Part shown: piece after piece, positions 1 to 5,199 of the stretch
Numbering within the stretch: the stretch's first letter is position 1
How the letters are laid out: every line of letters starts with the position of its first letter
Source: Bacillota bacterium
Lineage (GTDB): Bacteria > Bacillota > Negativicutes > Sporomusales > UBA7701
Direction of reading: 5' to 3'
Assembly (NCBI GenBank): GCA_023415075.1
Contig: JAEZLU010000192.1
Location: 1 to 8,038, forward strand
DNA: 8,038 nt
Translations under genes and position numbers: made by a program
The notes under the pieces: generated by a model
The model's input: the letters and a program-made list of their open reading frames with translations, nothing else
Database searches by the model: none
What the model was told of the DNA's origin: nothing

Positions 1-1098
1 AGCACCGCCCAGATAGCCCGCTTCACCAAATCGCCGGTCATACTTGTCGTCGACGCCACCCGGGCCACCCGCAGCGTCGCTCCCCTGGTGCTTGGCTTCA
101 TGAACTTCGAAGCCGGAGTAACTATTGCCGGCGTTATCTTCAACAAAGTTGCCCGGCCCCGTCACGAAACCATGTTGCGGGCGGCCATCAAAGAATACTG
201 CGGCATCCCGGTCCTCGGCGCCGTGCCGAAAAACGCCTACAGCGTCTTTCCCGAACGCCATCTCGGATTGGTACCGGCCGCCGAACACGGTGCCGTTGCC
301 GATGCCGTGGCCGGCAATGTCGACGTCGCCCTTCGCCACCTCGACCTGCCCGGCATCGCTACGGTTGCCAGGACCGCGCCGCCCCTGGACGCAGATGACG
401 ACCAAGACCGCTGCCTACCGGCACCGACCGTCAGGATAGGCGTCATCCACGATCAATCGTTTACCTTCTACTACCCGGAAAATATAGAAGCCCTGGCTGC
501 CGCCGGGGCCGAGCTAGTCTATATTAACAGCATCAAGGACGAAACGCTGCCGGCCGTCGACGGACTTTACATCGGCGGCGGCTTTCCGGAAGTATTCGGC
601 GAAGCCATTGCCGCCAACCGGTCGCTCCGTCAGGCCATCCGGACGGCCGCCGAGGAAGGACTCCCTATCTATGCTGAATGTGGCGGCCTGATGTATTTGG
701 GACGGAAAATTATCTGGGACGGACGGGAATACGATATGTGCGGCGTTCTACCTTTCGACGTCGTAATGGAAAAGGGGCCTGAAGGCCACGGCTACACTCT
801 CATGCGCAGCCTGACCGGCAACCCCTACTTTACCGCCGGCAAAGAAATAAAAGGTCACGAATTTCACCATTCGCGCCTTGTCAACATCGATCCGGGCATA
901 AAATTCGCCTATAAAGTCATTCGCGGCCACGGCATCGACGGCGAACACGACGGCATTCTCTACCGAAACACCTTTGCCGCATACAACCATATTCACGCGA
1001 TTGCCAACCCGGCCTGGGCACCGAACTTCGTAGCCCTGGCCGCCGATTACCGCCAGCCGACTAGGCCAGATGCCAGCCCTGCACCGAAAGGTTCTTGA
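1..1098 (+). CDS. cbiA: Cobyrinate a,c-diamide synthase family protein, 5'-truncated by window edge
   Basis: This is the C-terminal 365 codons of a CobB/CbiA-family glutamine amidotransferase; reading frame 1 is open from the first base, so the start lies outside the window. Family members are about 450 residues, so roughly the first 90, with the ATP-binding P-loop, are missing. Visible parts are the end of the synthetase domain (VILVVDATRATRS, then GVTIAGVIFNKVARPRHE) and a class I glutamine amidotransferase domain from about fragment residue 145. That domain has FYYPENIEAL, DGLYIGGGFPEVF, the catalytic cysteine in YAECGGLMYL (codon 679-681), KGHEFHHSRL and a C-terminal NHIHAIANP with a candidate catalytic histidine. 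The family uses glutamine and ATP to amidate side chains a and c of a corrinoid in the cytoplasm. Related enzymes act on Ni-sirohydrochlorin (CfbB) or siroheme (DsrN type), and the GHGYT stretch keeps those alternatives open. Its last 38 bases overlap the convergent gene at 1061-1342. Confidence 0.88.
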   Translation, partial: STAQIARFTKSPVILVVDATRATRSVAPLVLGFMNFEAGVTIAGVIFNKVARPRHETMLRAAIKEYCGIPVLGAVPKNAYSVFPERHLGLVPAAEHGAVADAVAGNVDVALRHLDLPGIATVARTAPPLDADDDQDRCLPAPTVRIGVIHDQSFTFYYPENIEALAAAGAELVYINSIKDETLPAVDGLYIGGGFPEVFGEAIAANRSLRQAIRTAAEEGLPIYAECGGLMYLGRKIIWDGREYDMCGVLPFDVVMEKGPEGHGYTLMRSLTGNPYFTAGKEIKGHEFHHSRLVNIDPGIKFAYKVIRGHGIDGEHDGILYRNTFAAYNHIHAIANPAWAPNFVALAADYRQPTRPDASPAPKGS

Positions 1099-1342
1099 TA
1101 CCGAGAAAACTGTTCAGAACTACTGTCAGAGGCTGCTCGGGCAGATCGTAGGGCACGAAAACAGTTACCCCGTCGATGCACTGTTTGGTGTAATTCTCGG
1201 GATCGTACGGCTCGCCAAAGCGGACGGCGGGGCTCTCCTTCAGATGGATGCAACAGGTGCCGATCGCTGGCGGTACATCGAGGAATATTGGCTTGTTCTG
1301 CGCCAGGATATAAGCTGCGGCTTCAGGGGCAACTCTGAGCAT
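1061..1342 (-). CDS. Small Cys-Cys protein, HesB-like CC/Se-motif family candidate
   Basis: A 93-residue protein beginning MLRVAPEAAAYILAQ. An ideal ribosome site (AAGGAGGT, plus-strand 1349-1356) lies 6 bases before its ATG, so the gene is real although it opposes its neighbours. The N-terminal helix followed by IFLDVP, the adjacent cysteines C30-C31 (GTCCIHL), a third cysteine C55 and the ending LSVQGWHLA resemble small HesB/IscA-fold proteins. From memory these occur in Clostridia and Negativicutes with either Cys-Cys or Cys-selenocysteine at the motif. Here both codons are cysteine (TGT TGC, plus-strand 1250-1255), so this is the non-selenium form. The biochemical role of that family is not established; a thiol-redox, metal or selenium-handling function would be inference. 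It converges on cbiA and its stop lies inside the end of that gene, with no terminator visible between them. A different small thiol protein family is possible. Confidence 0.72.
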   Translation of the reverse strand: MLRVAPEAAAYILAQNKPIFLDVPPAIGTCCIHLKESPAVRFGEPYDPENYTKQCIDGVTVFVPYDLPEQPLTVVLNSFLGIKNLSVQGWHLA

Positions 1343-1400
1343 GCTTTTACCTCCTTCGATTTCAGCTATATATTCGCGGCCGCCCGTTAGTTTCCCTGCG

Positions 1401-1416
1401 GCCGCCGGCCGGCGGC
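1401..1416. repeat. 16-bp perfect GC palindrome between divergent genes
   Basis: GCCGCCGGCCGGCGGC is its own reverse complement. It sits next to two copies of GCGGCCGCC (1376-1384 and 1398-1406), whose palindromic cores can also pair with each other. The group lies in the probable leader, or at the start site, of the minus-strand gene. It could be an operator or a stable leader hairpin, or only a product of local GC richness. Confidence 0.5.
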
Positions 1417-1444
1417 ATTATGTACACGTCAGAAAGAACTCCAA
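1417..1444 (-). promoter_or_regulatory. Candidate sigma-A promoter for the Cys-Cys protein gene
   Basis: Read on the minus strand, TTGGAG (1444-1439) and CATAAT (1422-1417) are separated by 16 bases. The -10 matches consensus at 5 of 6 positions but the -35 at only 3. Transcription would begin near 1410, inside the GC palindrome at 1401-1416, leaving a leader of about 70 bases. Confidence 0.3.
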
Positions 1445-1553
1445 GTTTCTAAATAACATAACATGACTCTGACCGGGAAACCTGTTGTCCCTGTCGCCGG
1501 CTCCAGCATTGTGGATAAGCGGGAGGGATGATTTGGAAAGATACAATATCTGC

Positions 1554-1590
1554 TAATACCCGTCTGTTTAGGCGGGTATTATTCATTTTC
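1554..1590 (+). terminator. Orphan terminator-like hairpin
   Basis: TAATACCCGTC and GGCGGGTATTA form an 11-bp stem with one G-T wobble around the loop TGTTTA, followed by a short T-rich run (TTCATTTTC). The T tract is weak. No plus-strand gene precedes it after cbiA ends at 1098, so if it works it ends a small RNA, or terminates antisense or read-through transcription. Confidence 0.4.
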
Positions 1591-1632
1591 GGGCAAAATT
1601 ACAAAAAATCGGCCATTTTTTTATGATAACTA

Positions 1633-1661
1633 GCAGGAAATTATTATGTCATGTCGAAAAC
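1633..1661 (+). promoter_or_regulatory. Sigma-H-like promoter overlapping a Spo0A box core
   Basis: GCAGGAAAT (1633-1641) fits the sigma-H -35 pattern RNAGGAWWW. After an 11-base spacer, GTCGAAAAC (1653-1661) approximates the -10 pattern RNNGAATWW, missing the T and the last W. TGTCGAA at 1652-1658 is a perfect Spo0A-box core. Transcription would start near 1668, giving the HD-GYP gene a leader of about 130 bases. A chance match to one 7-mer is possible; the correct spacing and the related element at 7385 strengthen the call. Confidence 0.38.
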
Positions 1662-1685
1662 AATATTGGTAAAAATTTCATACAT

Positions 1686-1741
1686 GTTTTTACAGCGGAA
1701 GGCTATGACGTGTAAAAAACTATGTGGTCACTTATTTTACA
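1686..1741. repeat. TTTTACA / TGTAAAA inverted repeats
   Basis: GTTTTTACA (1686-1694), TGTAAAAAAC (1711-1720) and TTTTACA (1735-1741) are three related arms. The middle copy can pair with either outer one: with the first through ACAT-flanked arms with small bulges, with the third through a perfect 7-bp match. They lie between the candidate promoter and the HD-GYP ribosome site, so alternative leader folds or a repressor operator are both possible. Confidence 0.4.
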
Positions 1742-1755
1742 CCGAGCTAGTAGTG

Positions 1756-1788
1756 AACCCCCCCAGACTGTGGCTAGTTTGGAGGGTT
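1756..1788 (+). promoter_or_regulatory. Hairpin that could mask the HD-GYP ribosome site
   Basis: AA followed by seven Cs (1756-1764) can pair with GGAGGGTT (1781-1788), giving about 8 pairs with one C-A mismatch or a slipped C, around a 16-17-base loop. The paired bases include the whole Shine-Dalgarno sequence GGAGGG at 1781-1786. That SD lies 9 bases before TTG at 1796 and decides this start over the GTG at 1811. Confidence 0.38.
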
Positions 1789-1795
1789 TTCTTAT

Positions 1796-2860
1796 TTGTC
1801 CAGAACGGGGGTGACCGAAATCAAGCAGATAAAGATTGAAGATGCGGACGAAACTATGGTGCTAGCGCAAGACGTTGTTGACGATTTCGGTCGGGTCCTG
1901 GTGACGGCCGGCACAAACCTCAAACGGGAGATAGTCGAACGCCTGCTACGCAAGGAGATTACCGCTGTCGCCGTCAGCTGCCCGCCTGTTCGCGGCCGCA
2001 ACCAGGAAATGTCCACTCTGCCTAACCTTATCAGCGCCGCCACCCGCCTCAAAATGGTGCAAACGATGCAGAACGCCTTCCGCCATCGCGGCGGCATAGC
2101 TGCTCACCTGCCATATCTGCGGGAATGCATCCGACAAGTCATTCAGGAGCTGTCCAGCAAGGAAAGCCTACTCATATACCTTACCGACATCAGACAAAAG
2201 AGCGATTATCTGTACGGCCACTGCGTAGACGTCGGTGTATTTGCGGTTGCCTTCGGCCTGGCCATGGGCCTGTCGCGCGACGAAATTTACATACTGGGCA
2301 TCGGCGGACTTCTCCATGACTACGGCAAAACCTGTATACCGAACGACATAATCGAGAAGAACGGCCCGCTGACGCCTGACGAATTCGAACAGGTGAAAAA
2401 GCACGCCGCCTTCGGCTACAATATTCTGCGGGCCGAAACCAAAGTCGACAGCCGTATTGCCCTCGTGGCCCTGCAGCATCACGAGCGACCCGACGGCCGC
2501 GGCTATCCCTGGGGCGTCGAGGGCGAGGAAATCCATCCTTTGGCCCGGATAATCGCCGTCGCCGACGTATATGACGCCCTTATAACCGACCGCGTCTATC
2601 GCCCGCGCATTGCCACCCATGAAGCCATCCGCATAATCAACCAGGGCAGTGGCAGCCAGTTTGACGACAAGGTTGTCGAAGCCTTCAACAAAATAACTGT
2701 TCCTTATTACATCGGCAGCGCCGTAAAACTTAACAACGGACTGGCGGGAGCCGTCCTGCGGATCAACAGTCTAGAGCCGGCCCGCCCGGTTATCTGGACC
2801 CGTGAAGGCATCATCAACCTGCTGCAGGAAAGGAACCTGCAAATCGTAGCGGTTGTCTGA
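1796..2860 (+). CDS. HD-GYP domain cyclic-di-GMP phosphodiesterase
   Basis: A 354-residue protein with a TTG start chosen because GGAGGG (1781-1786) is 9 bases upstream. Residues 8-62 (IKQIKIEDADETMVLAQDV...GRVLVTAGTNL) resemble the small domain often found ahead of HD-GYP domains. The HD-GYP domain spans about 130-305 and keeps its signature: LLHDYGK (H174, D175, K178), H203, HHE at 228-230, RPDGRGYP (233-238) and ARIIAVADVYDAL with D257, followed by RVYRP. Enzymes of this family hydrolyse c-di-GMP to pGpG or GMP at a two- or three-metal centre. All visible metal ligands are present, so activity is likely. The tail (about 305-354, SAVKLNNGLAGAVLRIN) is a short beta-rich extension. There is no membrane segment and no receiver domain, so the protein should be cytosolic and its input signal is unknown. 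It appears monocistronic, with its own elaborate leader. Confidence 0.9.
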   Translation: MSRTGVTEIKQIKIEDADETMVLAQDVVDDFGRVLVTAGTNLKREIVERLLRKEITAVAVSCPPVRGRNQEMSTLPNLISAATRLKMVQTMQNAFRHRGGIAAHLPYLRECIRQVIQELSSKESLLIYLTDIRQKSDYLYGHCVDVGVFAVAFGLAMGLSRDEIYILGIGGLLHDYGKTCIPNDIIEKNGPLTPDEFEQVKKHAAFGYNILRAETKVDSRIALVALQHHERPDGRGYPWGVEGEEIHPLARIIAVADVYDALITDRVYRPRIATHEAIRIINQGSGSQFDDKVVEAFNKITVPYYIGSAVKLNNGLAGAVLRINSLEPARPVIWTREGIINLLQERNLQIVAVV

Positions 2861-2992
2861 ACCCGCTCGCCGCCGGACGCGGCCAATAAACTGCCCGGCA
2901 AAAAGTTGCCCTCGCGGCGGTGGCTGATTGTCCCAAAATGTAAACATAATGCGTAGCACTGAATAGGATATAGTGATGATTATTGTTGCTAC

Positions 2993-3000
2993 GGAGGTGG
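2993..3000 (+). promoter_or_regulatory. Ribosome site that selects GTG 3009 as start
   Basis: GGAGGTGG is the only strong Shine-Dalgarno sequence near the start of the next gene. It is 10 bases before GTG 3009 when measured from GGAGGT. It would lie inside the coding sequence if translation began at GTG 2973 or ATG 2976, which have only a weak AGGA upstream. Confidence 0.6.
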
Positions 3001-3008
3001 TATTAGAA

Positions 3009-3488
3009 GTGGAATTGCAGGATTTCCACCTCGCCGCGAACAGAGGGACCGAGTTTGCCGACGTTCTATCCCTTATCCAATTACAGAATTCCTATATAAA
3101 TAAAATCTACAAGCTGGTATATCTGCTCAACAGCGACCTGGCTGTGGCCACCAGCAGCGAATTTCAGGAGTTCACCGCCCATTTCAACACCTTTGCCCAG
3201 CATCAGGCCAGCAGCGAAGGGTTTAGCCAGGCGATGGAAGCAGTCAAGGTTTACCACTACGTGCTACTCGAAAAACTCTTGGACAGCCAAGTGCTGGTAG
3301 CGGCCGAGCAACTGGAGATTGCCGCCGGCCAGCTCGACCTTATCACCCGTAACCCCAAGCTACGGGCCAACTCGCAGCTGTTGCTCCTGAACCAGAGCAT
3401 AAGCCTGCTGGAAGAAAACCAGCTCAAAATAATGGAAAACCTCGAAGCCCTGCTTATCGGTTCGCGGCAAAAACACCTGCAGAATTAA
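3009..3488 (+). CDS. Hypothetical all-helical protein
   Basis: I do not recognise this protein. From GTG 3009 it has 159 residues; starting at 2976 would add 11, and the strong GGAGGTGG at 2993-3000 favours the shorter form. The sequence is rich in Leu, Gln, Glu, Ala and Asn, has almost no Gly or Pro and no Cys, and reads as a bundle of long amphipathic helices (SLIQLQNSYINKIYKLVYLL, then AAEQLEIAAGQLDLI, then SLLEENQLKIMENLEALL). It has no signal peptide or membrane segment. It is cytosolic, and an interaction or adaptor role is plausible but not shown. It lies 148 bases after the HD-GYP gene with no strong terminator between them, so co-transcription is possible. A small GGCAA-AAAG-TTGCC hairpin sits in the gap at 2897-2910. 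Normal composition, the SD and intact length support a real gene. Confidence 0.7.
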   Translation: MELQDFHLAANRGTEFADVLSLIQLQNSYINKIYKLVYLLNSDLAVATSSEFQEFTAHFNTFAQHQASSEGFSQAMEAVKVYHYVLLEKLLDSQVLVAAEQLEIAAGQLDLITRNPKLRANSQLLLLNQSISLLEENQLKIMENLEALLIGSRQKHLQN

Positions 3489-3508
3489 AGCCAGCAACCC
3501 CAATAAGC

Positions 3509-3537
3509 TTGAGCTGGACCGGGGGTTATGGTAAAAT
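3509..3537 (+). promoter_or_regulatory. Extended -10 sigma-A promoter of the lar operon
   Basis: TTGAGC (3509-3514), 17 bases, then TAAAAT (3532-3537) with the extended -10 dinucleotide TG at 3529-3530. This is the best sigma-A promoter in the window. The start site should be near 3544, about 20 bases before the terminator hairpin and 83 bases before the larE start codon. Confidence 0.62.
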
Positions 3538-3561
3538 ATAACCATGAAACAATGTCATGAA

Positions 3562-3599
3562 GACATAAATTCCGGCAAGGAAAGTTTATGTCTTTTTTT
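3562..3599 (+). terminator. Intrinsic terminator or attenuator ahead of larE
   Basis: GACATAAA (3562-3569) and TTTATGTC (3585-3592) form a perfect 8-bp stem, extended inside by TTCC/GGAA, and are followed by seven Ts (3593-3599). It could simply end the transcript of the helical protein gene (stop at 3488). It also lies downstream of the lar promoter, so every transcript from that promoter must read through it. ATGTC at 3552-3556 can pair with GACAT at 3562-3566, which would break the terminator stem. Confidence 0.75.
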
Positions 3600-3612
3600 A
3601 TTGTATGCCTAA

Positions 3613-3620
3613 AAGGAGGT
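3613..3620 (+). promoter_or_regulatory. Ribosome site that selects TTG 3627 for larE
   Basis: AAGGAGGT lies 6 bases before TTG 3627. The in-frame ATG at 3588 falls in the 3' arm of the terminator hairpin and has no ribosome site, so the longer N terminus is rejected. Confidence 0.8.
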
Positions 3621-3626
3621 TTTTAC

Positions 3627-4466
3627 TTGACAACTGAGGAAAAAATAAACCGGCTTTACGAGTCGCTCCGCTCCCTTGGCGGCGTGGTCATCGCCTTTTC
3701 GGGCGGGGTCGACAGCACCTTTCTGGCCGCCGCCGCCAAACGGGTCCTTGGCGACAAAGTGGTGCTCGCCACTGCCCGCTCGGCGACCTCTTCGGCCGAG
3801 GAACAGGCCGATGCCGCGGCCTTGGCGGCCGCCCTTGGCATAAAGCACGTATGGCTGGAGGCCGGCGAACTGGCCAACCCGCTATTCACCGCCAACACTC
3901 CCGAACGCTGCTACCACTGTAAAAAAGAGCGATTCACCGCCCTGGTGGCCTGGGCTCAAGAGCAAGGGTTCGACTGGGTGATCGAGGGGACCAATGCCGA
4001 CGATCCGGGGGACTACCGGCCGGGAATGCGGGCGGTGGCCGAACTGCCTGCGGTTAAAAGCCCGCTCCTGTCAACCGGCCTGACCAAGGAAGAAATTCGC
4101 GCTGTATCCCGCCGTTGGGGCCTGTCTACTTGGGACAAGCCCAGCGCCGCCTGCCTGGTGTCCCGGCTGGCCTACGGCTTGCCGGTAACCGAAGACCGAC
4201 TGCATCAGGTGGCGGCAGCCGAGAAAATAGTTCGCGCTCTGGCGCCCGGCCAGTTGCGGGTCCGTCACCATGGCGATCTGGCCCGCATTGAAGTGGCTCC
4301 GTCCGCCTTTGCCGCTCTTACCGCGCCTGAACAGGCCAAGGCGATAGTCGACGGCATCAAAGCCCTCGGCTTCACCTTCGTGACCCTCGACCTCGGCGGC
4401 TATCGCACCGGCAGCCTTAACGAAACTCTTGACGAGGTGAAAAATGGACATCAATACAGTCGTTAG
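3627..4466 (+). CDS. larE: ATP-dependent sacrificial sulfur transferase LarE
   Basis: A 279-residue protein of the adenine-nucleotide alpha hydrolase (PP-loop) superfamily, close to the 276 of Lactobacillus plantarum LarE. The PP-loop SGGVDS is at 25-30, ERCYHCK with a CxxC is at 94-99, EGTNADD at 120-126, and KPSAACLVSR at 171-180 places a cysteine at residue 176, the number of the sacrificial cysteine in the L. plantarum enzyme. LarE adenylates the carboxylates of the pyridinium biscarboxylate mononucleotide and replaces them with thiocarboxylates. In the sacrificial type the sulfur comes from its own cysteine, which becomes dehydroalanine; other LarE proteins bind a [4Fe-4S] cluster with three active-site cysteines. 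C95 and C98 are visible here too, so which chemistry applies cannot be settled by eye. It is the first gene of the lar operon and overlaps larB by 23 bases. Confidence 0.92.
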   Translation: MTTEEKINRLYESLRSLGGVVIAFSGGVDSTFLAAAAKRVLGDKVVLATARSATSSAEEQADAAALAAALGIKHVWLEAGELANPLFTANTPERCYHCKKERFTALVAWAQEQGFDWVIEGTNADDPGDYRPGMRAVAELPAVKSPLLSTGLTKEEIRAVSRRWGLSTWDKPSAACLVSRLAYGLPVTEDRLHQVAAAEKIVRALAPGQLRVRHHGDLARIEVAPSAFAALTAPEQAKAIVDGIKALGFTFVTLDLGGYRTGSLNETLDEVKNGHQYSR

Positions 4467-5196
4467 CATTCTCGACGGCTACCGGGACGGCCAACTCTCC
4501 CGCGAAGCCGCCCTCGACAAACTAAAGCAGCTGCCATACGAAGACCTTGAATACGTCAAGATCGACCATCACCGTATGCTGCGGCAGGGTTTTCCGGAAG
4601 TCGTCTTTGCCCAGGGCAAGACACCTCAGCAGGTGGCCGCCATTGTCGAACGCCTGGCCGAATGCAACCATAACGTCCTGGCCAGCCGGGCCACCCCGGA
4701 GATGTACGTGGCCGTCCGGGCCCGCGTTCCCGCCGCCGAATACCACGAAGCCGCCCGTATGATCGTCGTCCGCCAGGAAGAGGTCGCCGCCGACCAGGAG
4801 CGCGTTATCCTCATAATGACCGCCGGCACCAGCGACATCCCGGTGGCCGAAGAAGCAGCCATCACCGCCGAAGTCATGGGCAACAGAGTTAAACGGGTCT
4901 TTGACGTGGGCGTCGCCGGCATCCACCGGCTACTGGCCCAGCATCAGCTAATCGAAGAGGCCAACGTCATCATTGTCGTCGCCGGCATGGAAGGGGCCCT
5001 GGCCAGCGTTGTCGGCGGCATGGCCGCCAAGCCGGTCATCGCCGTGCCTACCAGCGTCGGCTACGGTGCCAACTTCGGCGGTATCGCCGCCTTGTTGGCC
5101 ATGCTCAACAGCTGCGCGGCCGGCGTGGCTGTCGTCAACATCGACAACGGCTTCGGTGCCGGCCGCCTGGCCAGCATCATCAACAAAATGAGGTGA
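4444..5196 (+). CDS. larB: Pyridinium-3,5-biscarboxylic acid mononucleotide synthase LarB
   Basis: A 250-residue protein, similar in length to known LarB (about 246). It carries out the first step of nickel-pincer cofactor synthesis: carboxylation of the nicotinate ring of NaAD at C5 and hydrolysis of the phosphoanhydride, releasing AMP. The N-terminal half (1-115) is the LarB-specific region, with DHHRMLRQGFPEVVFAQGKTP at about 41-61. The C-terminal half is a PurE-like carboxylase domain with TAGTSDIPVAEEA (126-138), VVAGMEGALASVVGG (178-192), VPTSVGYGANFGG (201-213) and NSCAAGVAVVNIDNGFGAG (222-240). C224 in that last motif corresponds by position to the cysteine reported to attach the nicotinate ring (Cys221 in L. 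plantarum). The ATG has GAGGTGA 3 bases upstream, inside the end of larE; the 23-base overlap implies translational coupling. Confidence 0.93.
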   Translation: MDINTVVSILDGYRDGQLSREAALDKLKQLPYEDLEYVKIDHHRMLRQGFPEVVFAQGKTPQQVAAIVERLAECNHNVLASRATPEMYVAVRARVPAAEYHEAARMIVVRQEEVAADQERVILIMTAGTSDIPVAEEAAITAEVMGNRVKRVFDVGVAGIHRLLAQHQLIEEANVIIVVAGMEGALASVVGGMAAKPVIAVPTSVGYGANFGGIAALLAMLNSCAAGVAVVNIDNGFGAGRLASIINKMR

Positions 5197-5199
5197 ATT

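Larger units (their letters stand above)
1343..1795. other. 453-base divergent intergenic region without a supported gene
   Basis: No ORF here has a ribosome site or recognisable protein. The left third is GC-rich and holds the palindrome and the likely promoter of the minus-strand gene. From about 1585 the sequence turns AT-rich and holds, in order: an orphan terminator-like hairpin (1554-1581); an A/T hairpin AAAAAAT-CGGCC-ATTTTTT (about 1604-1623); a sigma-H-like promoter overlapping a Spo0A-box core (1633-1661); TTTTACA/TGTAAAA inverted repeats (1686-1741); and a hairpin covering the ribosome site of the HD-GYP gene (1756-1788). I compared the region by eye with c-di-GMP-I, TPP, 6S and SRP RNA landmarks and found no convincing match. 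Confidence 0.6.

Noticed and set aside
1070..1390. 106-codon plus-strand ORF antisense to the Cys-Cys protein gene
   Set aside because: The minus strand has an ideal SD and a family-like sequence; this frame has neither and runs through the promoter region.
1427..1590. Known riboswitch or 6S RNA upstream of the HD-GYP gene
   Set aside because: GGATAAGCGGGAGGGAT loosely recalls the 3' part of a TPP riboswitch, but CUGAGA and the rest are absent, and c-di-GMP-I and 6S landmarks are missing.
1651..1839. 62-codon plus-strand ORF upstream of the HD-GYP gene
   Set aside because: It overlaps the HD-GYP start in another frame, has no ribosome site, has no protein-like composition and covers the regulatory region.
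2168..2620. 150-codon minus-strand ORF within the HD-GYP gene
   Set aside because: Antisense to the catalytic core of a certain gene; composition is a mirror of it.
2861..3008. Terminator between the HD-GYP gene and the helical protein gene
   Set aside because: Only a 5-bp GGCAA/TTGCC hairpin and long-range GC pairing are visible, without a T tract.
3588..3626. Longer LarE N terminus from ATG 3588
   Set aside because: The ATG lies in the terminator stem and lacks an SD; AAGGAGGT before TTG 3627 gives a length and a Cys176 position that match known LarE.
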